Shown here one piece after another: positions 44,715-53,945 of a stretch of DNA of 64,000 nucleotides. Below the pieces are notes generated by a model. It did not search any database. It saw only the letters and a program-made list of their open reading frames with translations, and was not told the DNA's origin. The translations under genes and the position numbers were made by a program. Position 1 is the stretch's first letter. The number at the start of each line of letters is the position of its first letter. The stretch covers positions 2,294,001 to 2,358,000 of the forward strand of contig NZ_OY762899.1 in assembly GCF_963666545.1 (NCBI RefSeq). The letters run 5' to 3'. Source of the DNA: an uncultured Bacteroides sp. (lineage in GTDB: Bacteria; Bacteroidota; Bacteroidia; Bacteroidales; Bacteroidaceae).

Positions 44715-45167
44715 ATGAAAAGAGCTATATTCCCTGGAACATTCGATCCTTTCACCATCGGACACAACTCAGTTGTGCTTCGTTCACTTACTTTTATGGA
44801 CGAAATTATCATAGGAATAGGTATTAATGAAAATAAAAACACCTATTTTCCTATAGAAAAGCGCGTGGACATGGTTCGGAAGTTCTACAAGAACGAACCA
44901 CGGATTAAAGTACAGTCTTACGACTGTCTGACCATTGACTTTGCGCAACAAGTAGATGCGAAGTTCATCATTCGTGGCATTCGTACAGTAAAAGATTTCG
45001 AATACGAAGAGACCATTGCCGACGTTAATCGTAAATTGGCAGACATTGAAACAATCCTCCTATTTACTGAACCCGAGCTGACTTGCATTAGCTCTACTAT
45101 TGTACGTGAACTTCTCAGCTATAACAAAGATATTAGTCAATTCATTCCTGAAGGAATGGAATTATAA
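44715..45167 (+). CDS. coaD: Phosphopantetheine adenylyltransferase
   Basis: The 150-residue protein begins [20 protein letters not shown], containing the TxGH nucleotidyltransferase motif, and ends with the ISSTIVREL phosphate-binding motif. It catalyses the penultimate step of coenzyme A synthesis. An upstream in-frame ATG at 44706 overlaps parE; the ATG at 44715 is the conserved start. Confidence 0.95.
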   Translation: MKRAIFPGTFDPFTIGHNSVVLRSLTFMDEIIIGIGINENKNTYFPIEKRVDMVRKFYKNEPRIKVQSYDCLTIDFAQQVDAKFIIRGIRTVKDFEYEETIADVNRKLADIETILLFTEPELTCISSTIVRELLSYNKDISQFIPEGMEL

Positions 45168-45177
45168 AACAATAAAT

Positions 45178-46851
45178 ATGAAAGAAAAGAAAAGTGGGCT
45201 ATTAAACCCAACGCTAATAAAAATTCTCCTCTTAGCATTCATTACGTTTAGCAGCCTAACTGTTTCTACTGTCGTAGGACAAAACTACGGAACCGAAGCT
45301 TCACGCAAACTTCAAATGGCTCAATTTGCCATCACCAATCTATATGTAGATAAAGTAGATGAAAACAAGCTGGTAGAAGAAGCTATTATCAAAATGCTGG
45401 CTCAACTCGACCCGCACTCCACCTATTCGGACGCCGAAGAGGTAAAGAAGATGAATGAACCTTTAGTTGGCAATTTTGAAGGCATCGGGGTACAATTCAA
45501 CATGGTTGAAGATACGTTATTTGTTATCCAACCAGTGAGCAACGGGCCTTCAGAAAAAATTGGGATTCTGGCTGGTGATAGGATTGTGGCAGTTAACGAC
45601 ACTGCCATAGCCGGTGTAAAGATGAGTACGGAAGAGATCATGAGCCGCTTAAGAGGGCCGAAAGACTCAAAGGTAAATCTAACGATTGTAAGGAGAGGAA
45701 TCAAAGAACCTTTATTATTTACTGTAAAAAGAGATAAAATTCCTATTTACAGTTTAGATGCGACCTATATGATTCAACCTAAGATTGGTTATATTCGCAT
45801 CAACCGATTCGGTGCTACCACTGCCGAAGAATTTAATAAATCATTGAAGGATCTACAGAAAAAAGGGATGAAAGATCTGATCCTTGACCTGCAAGGGAAC
45901 GGTGGAGGATACTTAAATGCAGCCATCGACTTAGCCAATGAGTTTCTCGAGCAAAAAGAGCTCATCGTATATACGGAGGGAAGGAACTCACAAAGAAGCG
46001 AGTTCTTCGCCAAAGGTACAGGCGATTTCAGAAAAGGACGTCTGATTGTACTTGTTGATGAATTTTCGGCTTCAGCCAGTGAGATTGTAACAGGTGCAGT
46101 GCAGGATTGGGATAGAGGTATTGTTGTGGGACGTCGTTCATTTGGCAAAGGGTTAGTGCAACGCCCTATCGATCTGCCCGACGGCTCAATGATCCGTCTC
46201 ACCATAGCCCGGTATTATACACCGGCAGGACGTTGTATCCAGAAGCCATATAATATGGACGAAAACAAATCCGAAACCGAAAAAAAAGGAGGAGAATTTG
46301 AAGCCTATAATCAAGATTTGATCCATCGCTATAATAGTGGTGAAATGACAAGCGCAGATAGTATCCATTTCCCCGATTCACTGCAATGCAAAACAAAGAA
46401 GCTGCAACGAACAGTATACGGTGGTGGAGGTATTATGCCCGACTATTTTGTACCAATTGACACAACCCAATATACAAACTATCACCAAAATTTGGCAGCG
46501 AAAGGTGTTATTCTTAAAACAACCATGAAGTTTATTGAAAATAACCGGAAGCAACTATTGGCAAAATATGATAAATTTGAGACTTTCAATAAAAGCTTTG
46601 AAGTAAGTGACGAGATATTGAAAGAGATGACAGATCTTGCCGATAAAGAGAAAATCAAATTTGAAGAAGATCAGTATAACAAATCATTGCCGCTGATAAA
46701 AGCACAACTCAAAGCATTGATTGCCCGTGATTTGTGGAATATGAGCGAATACTTTCAAGTCATTAACACCACAAATAAAAGTGTTGTTAGAGCTACAGAG
46801 ATTCTCAATTCAAAGGAATATGAAGATATCTTGAAAGCCGTTCGAAATTAA
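45178..46851 (+). CDS. C-terminal processing peptidase, S41 family
   Basis: In this 557-residue protein an N-terminal membrane anchor (IKILLLAFITFSSLTVSTVV) precedes a PDZ domain (about residues 85-170, with GIGVQFN and GDRIVAVNDT) and an S41 catalytic core with serine in DEFSASASEIVTGA and lysine in GRRSFGKGLVQ. It acts in the periplasm on C-terminal tails. The start at 45178 gives a normal signal anchor and lies 10 bases after coaD. Confidence 0.92.
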   Translation: MKEKKSGLLNPTLIKILLLAFITFSSLTVSTVVGQNYGTEASRKLQMAQFAITNLYVDKVDENKLVEEAIIKMLAQLDPHSTYSDAEEVKKMNEPLVGNFEGIGVQFNMVEDTLFVIQPVSNGPSEKIGILAGDRIVAVNDTAIAGVKMSTEEIMSRLRGPKDSKVNLTIVRRGIKEPLLFTVKRDKIPIYSLDATYMIQPKIGYIRINRFGATTAEEFNKSLKDLQKKGMKDLILDLQGNGGGYLNAAIDLANEFLEQKELIVYTEGRNSQRSEFFAKGTGDFRKGRLIVLVDEFSASASEIVTGAVQDWDRGIVVGRRSFGKGLVQRPIDLPDGSMIRLTIARYYTPAGRCIQKPYNMDENKSETEKKGGEFEAYNQDLIHRYNSGEMTSADSIHFPDSLQCKTKKLQRTVYGGGGIMPDYFVPIDTTQYTNYHQNLAAKGVILKTTMKFIENNRKQLLAKYDKFETFNKSFEVSDEILKEMTDLADKEKIKFEEDQYNKSLPLIKAQLKALIARDLWNMSEYFQVINTTNKSVVRATEILNSKEYEDILKAVRN

Positions 46852-47474
46852 TAATTCAAAAATGTCTGCTTTCGCTTCTGTGGGAGCAGACATTTTTTGA
46901 GCCACCTGTTTATATATACATTTGCCACTGCACATCCGGTTCCGATAAGGGCTCCGGCAAAAACATCTGAAGGATAGTGAACTCCCTCATTCATTCTGGC
47001 AAAACCGACAGAACATGCCCAGACAGCAGATGGTGCAATCACATACCATTTGGGATATTTAATGCTCAAAGCCGTAGCTAAAGAAAAAGCAGAAGCTGTG
47101 TGAGCCGAAGGAAAAGAGGAACTACTTGGCCTTTCTTGCGCATCCACTCTATCCGGATAACGCTCAAAAGGACGCTCTCTACCTACTAACGACTTCAGTC
47201 CATAAGTCACTGCAAAGGCCCCAACAACACTACTTCCAATATAAAATGCATCCTCGAACAATTCCTCATTTTTACTTATTCCTGCATAAAGCGCCATTAC
47301 AGTAGGGATTCCCACTACAACGTAAGGAGTCGTATTAGACAGCACCTTACTATAATTCCGAACAAATGTTTCATCGATAGTATTTATTTTATGTAATGTA
47401 TTAATATCCCAGTTCTGTCCATAGATATCGACAACTGATATCATTAAGAGTAGCATTACAAAAAAAGCTTTCAT
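46848..47474 (-). CDS. PAP2-family lipid phosphatase
   Basis: The 208-residue membrane protein has a signal/anchor at the N-terminus and the PAP2 motifs KSLVGRERPF, SFPSAHTASAFSLAT and RMNEGVHYPSDVFAGALIG (His and Asp). It may dephosphorylate undecaprenyl pyrophosphate or phosphatidyl-glycerophosphate, possibly lipid A. Its last codons overlap ctpA by 4 bases and carry a bidirectional terminator. Confidence 0.88.
   Translation of the reverse strand: MKAFFVMLLLMISVVDIYGQNWDINTLHKINTIDETFVRNYSKVLSNTTPYVVVGIPTVMALYAGISKNEELFEDAFYIGSSVVGAFAVTYGLKSLVGRERPFERYPDRVDAQERPSSSSFPSAHTASAFSLATALSIKYPKWYVIAPSAVWACSVGFARMNEGVHYPSDVFAGALIGTGCAVANVYINRWLKKCLLPQKRKQTFLNY
46858..46897. terminator. Bidirectional terminator within 3' end of PAP2 gene
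   Basis: AAAAATGTCTGCT (46858-46870) pairs perfectly with AGCAGACATTTTT (46885-46897). It follows ctpA on the plus strand and lies inside the last codons of the PAP2 gene on the minus strand. Confidence 0.75.
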
Positions 47475-47499
47475 TATCTCTGCTATTTAGTTGTTTTTG

Positions 47500-47507
47500 C
47501 AAAGATA
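47500..47507 (-). promoter_or_regulatory. -7 box for PAP2 gene
   Basis: The minus strand reads TATCTTTG followed by C, 25 bases before the start at 47474. Confidence 0.6.
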
Positions 47508-47541
47508 TGCTAAATTAGTAAATCTATATCATCAAAAAATA

Positions 47542-47549
47542 TATCTTTG
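47542..47549 (+). promoter_or_regulatory. -7 box for AraC-type regulator
   Basis: TATCTTTG at 47542-47549 lies 28 bases before the ATG, divergent from the PAP2 promoter. Confidence 0.6.
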
Positions 47550-47577
47550 TTTTCAATTAGAAAATCCATAGCAGTTC

Positions 47578-48459
47578 ATGACAAAAGAAAACCTTTGTAA
47601 AAGGCTAAATGATTGTTCCAAATGCCCTAAAGCCTCCGACGAGAGTTTAATCCGTCAGAGCTTCGCTAAAGGGCATCATCTTCCACAAGATAAGTGTACC
47701 CAAAACTGCATGCTCTTTATCTTAAAAGGTCAACTGTTGATTAATAGCGAAGAGTATCCGGGTACCACGCTTCGGGAAGGAGAATTTATTCTACAAGCCA
47801 TTAACTCTAAATTAGAACTACTAGCTCTCACAGACGTAGAATACCTGCTTTATTGGTTTAATCAACTCCCTCTCATTTGCGAAGAACGTTATCAAGAGAT
47901 AATTGGAGACTCTGAAGCTCCTATAACTTATACCCCACTCACAGCAATTCCCCGCTTATCAAATTTCTTACGAGACATGTTCGATTACTTAGAAGATCGG
48001 TCGTGTGGAAAGTTTATTGAGATCAAATGTCAAGAGCTTATTTATATCATAACGTGTTATTATCCCCTCCCTCAGCTAAGTGCCTTTTTCTACCCTATAA
48101 GCCGATACACCGAAAACTTCCACTACTTCGTTATGCAGAACTATAGTAAAGTAAAGAACGTGGAAGAATTTGCTCATTTGGGAGGGTATAGTACCACCAC
48201 TTTCCGTCGTCTTTTTAAGAACATGTATGGGGAGCCGGTATACGAATGGATGCTAAATAAAAAGCGAAAAGCCATATTGGACGATCTGCAAAACACAAAA
48301 CACAAAATTGGTGAAATCAGTAGTCGTTACGGATTTGATACCCTGTCGCATTTTGCACATTTCTGCAAATCATCCTTTGGATATTCTCCGCGTGAAGTTC
48401 GCTCGCAAGCTGCCAAAGGAGAAATAGTAGAGATAAAATCGCAAAAAGAAGAACGATGA
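47578..48459 (+). CDS. AraC-family transcriptional regulator
   Basis: The 293-residue protein has a C-terminal double helix-turn-helix (NVEEFAHLGGYSTTTFRRLF, KIGEISSRYGFDTLSHFAHF, GYSPREVR). The N-terminal cupin-like part starts with a cysteine-rich segment (CKRLNDCSKCP and DKCTQNC) that could bind metal or sense redox. It stands between PAP2 and the succinate dehydrogenase operon; its targets are not evident. Confidence 0.88.
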   Translation: MTKENLCKRLNDCSKCPKASDESLIRQSFAKGHHLPQDKCTQNCMLFILKGQLLINSEEYPGTTLREGEFILQAINSKLELLALTDVEYLLYWFNQLPLICEERYQEIIGDSEAPITYTPLTAIPRLSNFLRDMFDYLEDRSCGKFIEIKCQELIYIITCYYPLPQLSAFFYPISRYTENFHYFVMQNYSKVKNVEEFAHLGGYSTTTFRRLFKNMYGEPVYEWMLNKKRKAILDDLQNTKHKIGEISSRYGFDTLSHFAHFCKSSFGYSPREVRSQAAKGEIVEIKSQKEER

Positions 48460-48563
48460 AAGTAGTCAATGACAACATCCACGCATAGCTTCATTTAAAG
48501 ACAAACACATCTCTTTTGGGTGCTTTTTATCCTAGCCCCATTAAGGAATTATTTCTTTAATTG

Positions 48564-48595
48564 TTTGCTTAATCAAGGTATTTCCCGTACTTTTG
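48564..48595 (+). promoter_or_regulatory. Full Bacteroidetes promoter of sdh operon
   Basis: TTTG (48564-48567), a 20-base spacer and TACTTTTG (48588-48595) match both elements of the consensus at ideal spacing. The leader to sdhC is about 60 bases. Confidence 0.8.
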
Positions 48596-48662
48596 CGTAA
48601 TAAAAAGACAGGCATAATAAAAGTATAGTTCTAATAATTAAATAATTTAAAATCGATCATTT

Positions 48663-49343
48663 ATGTGGTTAAGTAATTCATCTGTAGGAAGGAAAGTGGT
48701 GATGAGCATTACAGGACTTGCCCTTATCCTATTTCTAACGTTTCACATGGCGATGAATCTTGTTGCAATCATCAGTGGAGATGCTTACAACGTGGTTTGT
48801 GAGTTCTTGGGAGCAAACTGGTATGCTTTAGTCGCTACAACAGGATTGGCTGCCCTATTCGTAGTCCACATTGTTTATGCCTTTTGGCTAACAATACAAA
48901 ATCGGAAAGCACGCGGCAGCGAACGCTATGCCGTAGTTGACAAACCTAAATCTGTAGAATGGGCTTCACAAAACATGCTTGTTCTGGGTATTATCATTTT
49001 TGCCGGACTGGGATTACACTTTGCTAATTTCTGGTACAAAATGCAATTTAATGAACTCACGGGTGTACTTCCTAATGTTGACCCTCAGGATGGTGCTGCT
49101 CTAATCAGAGAAACATTCAGTAATCCGGCGTTGGTAGCTCTTTACCTCGTTTGGTTAGGAGCTCTTTGGTTTCATCTCACTCACGGGTTCTGGAGTTCTT
49201 TACAAACAATAGGCTGGAACAATAAAATCTGGTTCGAACGCTGGAAGCTTGTTTCCAACATCTATTCAACAGTTATTGTTGGCGGTTTCGCTCTGGTAGT
49301 TATCGTATTCTTCGTTAAGTCGTTGGTGTGCGGAGCTTGTTAG
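48663..49343 (+). CDS. sdhC: Succinate dehydrogenase/fumarate reductase cytochrome b subunit
   Basis: The 226-residue membrane protein has about five helices, with histidines in LFLTFHMAMN, LFVVHIVYAFW, GLGLHFANFW and WFHLTHGFWSS that fit the di-heme b558 type of one-subunit anchors. It carries electrons between quinone and the flavoprotein. First gene of a three-gene operon behind a strong promoter. Confidence 0.93.
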   Translation: MWLSNSSVGRKVVMSITGLALILFLTFHMAMNLVAIISGDAYNVVCEFLGANWYALVATTGLAALFVVHIVYAFWLTIQNRKARGSERYAVVDKPKSVEWASQNMLVLGIIIFAGLGLHFANFWYKMQFNELTGVLPNVDPQDGAALIRETFSNPALVALYLVWLGALWFHLTHGFWSSLQTIGWNNKIWFERWKLVSNIYSTVIVGGFALVVIVFFVKSLVCGAC

Positions 49344-49381
49344 TAATAGAAAATTGTAATTCATTAAATTGTTAAAGCATT

Positions 49382-51325
49382 ATGACTAAGATAGATTCAA
49401 AGATTCCTGAAGGCCAATTGGCTGAGAAATGGAGTAACTATAAAGCTCATCAGAAACTTGTAAACCCCGCCAACAAACGCCGTCTCGACATCATCGTTGT
49501 TGGTACCGGCTTAGCGGGTGCCTCTGCTGCCGCTTCACTAGGTGAAATGGGATTCAAAGTATTTAACTTCTGCATCCAAGATTCTCCTCGCCGTGCTCAC
49601 TCTATTGCTGCACAAGGTGGTATCAACGCTGCTAAGAATTATCAGAATGACGGTGACTCTGTATACCGTTTATTCTATGACACAATAAAAGGTGGTGACT
49701 ACCGCGCACGTGAAGCCAATGTATACCGTTTGGCTGAAGTATCCAATGCCATCATCGACCAGTGTGTGGCACAAGGTGTTCCTTTTGCCCGCGACTACGG
49801 TGGCACACTTGATAACCGCTCTTTCGGTGGTGCTCAAGTATCTCGTACATTCTACGCCAAAGGACAGACAGGCCAGCAATTGCTGCTAGGTGCCTACTCT
49901 GCACTCAGCCGCCAAGTACACAAAGGAAACGTAAAACTCTATACCCGCTACGAGATGCTCGACCTTGTTGTTATTGACGGTCGTGCTCGTGGTATTATTA
50001 CCCGCAATCTGGTTACCGGAGAGATTGAGCGCTTTGCCGCCCACGCAGTAGTTATCGGCACAGGTGGCTATGGTAATGCATTCTTCCTTTCAACCAATGC
50101 AATGGGTTCTAACGCATCCGTAACTATTCAATGTTATAAAAAGGGTGCTTATTTCGCTAACCCTTGCTACGCACAGATTCACCCTACTTGTATTCCTGTT
50201 CACGGTGATAAGCAGTCTAAGTTAACTCTGATGTCTGAATCACTTCGTAACGATGGTCGCATTTGGGTTCCTAAAAAGCTAGAAGATGCCAAAGCTATTC
50301 AAGCTGGAACCAAGAAAGCAACAGACGTACCGGATGAAGATCGTGACTTCTATCTGGAACGTCGTTACCCCGCATTTGGTAACCTTGTACCTCGTGACGT
50401 TGCATCTCGTGCAGCTAAAGAACGCTGTGATGCAGGCTTCGGCGTAAACAACACCGGTTTAGCTGTATTCCTGGATTTTAAATATGCCATTGATCGTTTG
50501 GGCGAAGATGTTGTTCGTGCTCGTTACGGCAACTTGTTCGATATGTACGAAGAGATCACTGACGAAAACCCTTATAAATCACCAATGATGATCTTCCCTG
50601 CTATCCACTACACAATGGGTGGTATCTGGGTTGATTACGAATTGATGACTTCCGTTCCCGGTCTATTTGCTATTGGCGAATGTAATTTCTCCGATCACGG
50701 TGCCAACCGTTTAGGTGCTTCTGCTTTGATGCAGGGTTTGGCCGACGGATATTTCGTATTGCCTTACACTATTCAAAATTACCTTGCAGACCAAATCCAG
50801 GTTCCTCGCTTCTCTACTGATCTACCTGAGTTTGTAGAAACAGAGAAAGCTGTTACCGAGAAGATCAACAAGATCAAGGCGGTTAATGGTAAACATTCAG
50901 TTGACTCTATTCATAAGAAACTAGGTCACATCATGTGGGACTTTGTAGGCATGGCTCGCACAAAAGAGTCTTTGCAAAAGGCTATTGATGGCATTAAAGA
51001 AGTAAAGAAAGACTTCTGGGCAAATGTACGCATTCCGGGAGATGTAAACGAACTGAACGTAGAACTGGAAAAAGCACTTCGCTTGGCAGACTTCATTGAA
51101 GTAGGTATGTTGATGGCTGTTGACGGGCTGAATCGTGAGGAATCTTGCGGTGGTCACTTCCGCGAAGAATATCAAACTCCGGAAGGCGAAGCTCTCCGTG
51201 ATGATGCAAACTTCTCTTATGTAGCTTGCTGGAAATATAAAGGCGAAGATTCTGAACCGGAATTGATTAAGGAAGATTTGAATTATCAGTTTGTGAAGGT
51301 ACAAACCCGTAACTATAAAGCATAA
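49382..51325 (+). CDS. sdhA: Succinate dehydrogenase/fumarate reductase flavoprotein subunit
   Basis: The 647-residue protein has a Rossmann FAD site ([20 protein letters not shown]), the [20 protein letters not shown] segment carrying the His for covalent FAD, and the catalytic HPTCIP and [13 protein letters not shown] regions. In anaerobic Bacteroides it mainly reduces fumarate. It lies 38 bases after sdhC and 6 bases before sdhB. Confidence 0.96.
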   Translation: MTKIDSKIPEGQLAEKWSNYKAHQKLVNPANKRRLDIIVVGTGLAGASAAASLGEMGFKVFNFCIQDSPRRAHSIAAQGGINAAKNYQNDGDSVYRLFYDTIKGGDYRAREANVYRLAEVSNAIIDQCVAQGVPFARDYGGTLDNRSFGGAQVSRTFYAKGQTGQQLLLGAYSALSRQVHKGNVKLYTRYEMLDLVVIDGRARGIITRNLVTGEIERFAAHAVVIGTGGYGNAFFLSTNAMGSNASVTIQCYKKGAYFANPCYAQIHPTCIPVHGDKQSKLTLMSESLRNDGRIWVPKKLEDAKAIQAGTKKATDVPDEDRDFYLERRYPAFGNLVPRDVASRAAKERCDAGFGVNNTGLAVFLDFKYAIDRLGEDVVRARYGNLFDMYEEITDENPYKSPMMIFPAIHYTMGGIWVDYELMTSVPGLFAIGECNFSDHGANRLGASALMQGLADGYFVLPYTIQNYLADQIQVPRFSTDLPEFVETEKAVTEKINKIKAVNGKHSVDSIHKKLGHIMWDFVGMARTKESLQKAIDGIKEVKKDFWANVRIPGDVNELNVELEKALRLADFIEVGMLMAVDGLNREESCGGHFREEYQTPEGEALRDDANFSYVACWKYKGEDSEPELIKEDLNYQFVKVQTRNYKA

Positions 51326-51331
51326 TAGACA

Positions 51332-52087
51332 ATGGAAAAAAATATATCATTCACGCTTAAAGTATGGCGCCAAAAAGGCCCTAAAGCAAAAGGTGCCTTT
51401 GAAACATACCCAATGAAAGACATTTCCGGAGATACTTCATTTCTTGAAATGCTCGACATCCTGAACGAAGATCTTATCAACGAAGGGAAAGAACCAATTG
51501 TATTCGATCATGACTGCCGCGAGGGTATCTGCGGCATGTGCTCTCTCTACATCAATGGACATCCTCACGGACCGGCAACAGGTGCAACTACTTGCCAGAT
51601 GTATATGCGTCGTTTCAATGATGGTGACACGATCACTGTAGAACCTTGGCGTTCTGCCGGCTTCCCGGTCATCCGCGACCTGATGGTAGATCGCACTGCT
51701 TTTGATAAGATCATACAGGCAGGTGGATACGTTAACATCAACACCGGTGCTCCTCAAGACGCCAATGCTATCCTGATTTCGAAAGAAATTGCCGACGAAG
51801 CAATGGACTCAGCTTCATGTATTGGCTGCGGTGCTTGTGTCGCTGCGTGCAAGAACGGATCTGCCATGTTGTTTGTCTCTGCCAAAGTAAGCCAACTATC
51901 ACTTCTTCCACAAGGAAAGATAGAAGCTCCACGTCGTGCTAAAGCAATGGTTTCAAAAATGGACGAACTGGGTTTTGGTAACTGCACCAACACACGTGCT
52001 TGTGAGGCTGAGTGTCCAAAGAATATTTCAATCAGCAACATTGCTCGTTTGAATCGTGACTTTATCGTTGCTAAGTTGAAAGACTAA
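51332..52087 (+). CDS. sdhB: Succinate dehydrogenase/fumarate reductase iron-sulfur subunit
   Basis: The 251-residue protein has a plant-type ferredoxin domain with [15 protein letters not shown] and TTCQMYMR for the 2Fe-2S cluster, and a bacterial ferredoxin domain with [15 protein letters not shown] and [15 protein letters not shown] for the 3Fe-4S/4Fe-4S clusters. It ends at an intrinsic terminator. Confidence 0.96.
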   Translation: MEKNISFTLKVWRQKGPKAKGAFETYPMKDISGDTSFLEMLDILNEDLINEGKEPIVFDHDCREGICGMCSLYINGHPHGPATGATTCQMYMRRFNDGDTITVEPWRSAGFPVIRDLMVDRTAFDKIIQAGGYVNINTGAPQDANAILISKEIADEAMDSASCIGCGACVAACKNGSAMLFVSAKVSQLSLLPQGKIEAPRRAKAMVSKMDELGFGNCTNTRACEAECPKNISISNIARLNRDFIVAKLKD

Positions 52088-52111
52088 AAACTGATTTAAA
52101 CACATTCATAG

Positions 52112-52146
52112 AAAAATCCTCTACCGGAAACGGCAGAGGATTTTTT
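52112..52146 (+). terminator. Terminator of sdh operon
   Basis: AAAAATCCTCTACCG (52112-52126) pairs with CGGCAGAGGATTTTT (52131-52145), one mismatch, GAAA-type loop, T tail. Confidence 0.88.
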
Positions 52147-52327
52147 ATTTATTCCCCAACTAACGAGTAAACAAACTCAAAAGCATCAAGTATGACTATA
52201 TGAAAGTATTATTAACGATAACAAGTCAAAAAGACATATCGTGCACGAAAACACTAAATTTTCGTGAAATAAGATTAAAAGAGTAGAGAACAAGATGCGA
52301 TTATTTGGAGGGATGTGCAAGAGCCCT

Positions 52328-52335
52328 TATATTTG
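52328..52335 (+). promoter_or_regulatory. Orphan -7 box before a terminator
   Basis: TATATTTG followed by C matches the consensus. No gene follows on this strand before the terminator at 52379-52405. Confidence 0.55.
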
Positions 52336-52341
52336 CAGTGT

Positions 52342-52405
52342 GTTTTTCATAGTATTAGATTTAAGGTTAACAAAGGTTGGAGTCAGGCGTGACTCCTTTT
52401 TTTTT
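52342..52405 (+). ncRNA. Candidate small RNA of about 60 nt
   Basis: A consensus -7 box (52328-52335) is followed 44 bases later by an intrinsic terminator: GGAGTCA (52379-52385), GGCG loop, TGACTCC (52390-52396), nine T residues. No open frame fits between. The stretch ATTAGATTTAAGGTTAACAA looks like conserved Bacteroides intergenic sequence to me, but I cannot confirm a family. The terminator could also serve the convergent dprA gene. The rest of 52147-52327 shows nothing recognisable. Confidence 0.4.
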
Positions 52406-52410
52406 GCCCC

Positions 52411-53526
52411 TTACCCAAGTAGCTGATACATACCTCCTGCCAGCACACGCACAACGCCTTTCATTTCAAGTTCAAACAAAATAGCATTTATCTTGTGCAC
52501 CGGAATATTAGTAGCTACTACCAAGGTATTTATTTGCTGATCTCCCTTCTCTAAGATAGAGACAATCGCTTGCTCTTCATCGCTCAGATCGGGAAAAAGA
52601 ACTCGTTGGACACCTTCATTCTTCTTTGATTGCGATTCTGCGTCCCAACACATCGCACGCACAAAGTCTTCAGCCGACTGAATGAGCGTTGCTTTATTAT
52701 CTCGAATCAATTGATTGCACCCTTTCGAATACTCATCGTTCACCCGACCGGGAAAAGCAAAACAATCCCGGTGATAACTCTCCGCGATATCCGCAGTAAT
52801 AAGTGATCCACCTTTTGCCGCAGATTCCACCACAATAGTAGCATCGGAAATACCAGCCACAATACGGTTGCGACTCACAAAATTGTGCTTATCAGGATTC
52901 GTTTCCGTGAGAAACTCCGTAAGTAATCCACCATTGGCTAACATATCGACCGCTGTTTTTCTGTGCACGGAAGGGTAAATGCGGTCAAGCCCATGAGCTA
53001 AGACACCGACAGTAGGTAGATTATTGGCCAAGGCCGCCCGATGTGCGTGAATGTCGATGCCATAAGCCAAACCGCTCACAACAAGTACGTCCGGCACCAG
53101 CTCTCTCAATTCGTTGAGGAAACGAAGGCAAATCTGCTTCCCGTAATCAGTAGCATTTCGGGTACCCACCATGTTTATCGCCCTCAAAGTATTTAGTTCC
53201 GCACTTCCTCTATAAAAAAGAACAATGGGAGCATCATCACACTCGCGCATACGAGCGGGATATGTTTCCTCATTAATCGTTAGGCACTGAATATGATTCT
53301 TAACTATGAATTCATATTCTTTCTCCGCACGTTGCAAGGCCTCCGGACAATCCAAGGCTTCAACAACACGCATGGTAGCTCCTTTCATTAATTGTGGTAG
53401 TTCCGTCCGTCGTTTAAAAACACTAACGGCGTCTCCTACAGCATTGATAAGGTTTCGGCCCCATATCGGACCAATACCCGGTACTTGCGTCAGTGCTATG
53501 CTATAAATATATTCATCATCGCTCAT
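52411..53526 (-). CDS. dprA: DNA-processing protein DprA
   Basis: The 371-residue protein starts MSDDEYIYSIALTQVPGIGP (HhH region); the DprA Rossmann core carries NMVGTRNATDYGK, SGLAYGIDIHAHRAAL, GVLAHGLDRIYPS and FVSRNRIVAGIS. A C-terminal winged helix ends KGVVRVLAGGMYQLLG. It loads RecA on incoming single-stranded DNA. An upstream extension to 53595 exists, but the ATG at 53526 gives a 4-base overlap with the thioesterase gene and conserved length. Confidence 0.93.
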   Translation of the reverse strand: MSDDEYIYSIALTQVPGIGPIWGRNLINAVGDAVSVFKRRTELPQLMKGATMRVVEALDCPEALQRAEKEYEFIVKNHIQCLTINEETYPARMRECDDAPIVLFYRGSAELNTLRAINMVGTRNATDYGKQICLRFLNELRELVPDVLVVSGLAYGIDIHAHRAALANNLPTVGVLAHGLDRIYPSVHRKTAVDMLANGGLLTEFLTETNPDKHNFVSRNRIVAGISDATIVVESAAKGGSLITADIAESYHRDCFAFPGRVNDEYSKGCNQLIRDNKATLIQSAEDFVRAMCWDAESQSKKNEGVQRVLFPDLSDEEQAIVSILEKGDQQINTLVVATNIPVHKINAILFELEMKGVVRVLAGGMYQLLG

Positions 53527-53930
53527 TGTGTCAGATATGGAGTAAAGATACGATCGAAAAGCTCGCTCTGAGTAAGACGTCCGTTGACCAGACATACCGT
53601 TTCTACCGCTGCCTTAACCACCACCTTACTATCGTTCTTCCGAAAAATATCTTGATAGAATACATACTTAATACCCTCCTTTTTGAGGTAGAGTTTGGAG
53701 ATAAACTCATCTCCACTCTTTAGGGGAGTTTTAAATGAAATGTTGATACGCGCCACCACTGGGTCAACTCCTTGCTCGTGCAAACCGGCAAAGCTTACAC
53801 CTATTGAAGCAAGAAATTCATGGCGTGTATGCTCCAGATAATGCTGATAATTAGCATTATTGACTATCCCCTGCAAGTCGCATTCATAATCACGCACTTT
53901 CAGGGTTAATTCATAAATGTATTTATCCAT
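53523..53930 (-). CDS. Acyl-CoA thioesterase, 4HBT hotdog family
   Basis: The 135-residue hotdog protein has the motif DLQGIVNNANYQHYLEHTRH, the 4HBT signature with the catalytic acidic position replaced around D/N in this subfamily. It hydrolyses acyl-CoA thioesters in the cytoplasm. It lies between the U32 peptidase and dprA genes on the minus strand, overlapping dprA by 4 bases. Confidence 0.85.
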   Translation of the reverse strand: MDKYIYELTLKVRDYECDLQGIVNNANYQHYLEHTRHEFLASIGVSFAGLHEQGVDPVVARINISFKTPLKSGDEFISKLYLKKEGIKYVFYQDIFRKNDSKVVVKAAVETVCLVNGRLTQSELFDRIFTPYLTQ

Positions 53931-53945
53931 GATATATAATATCTA

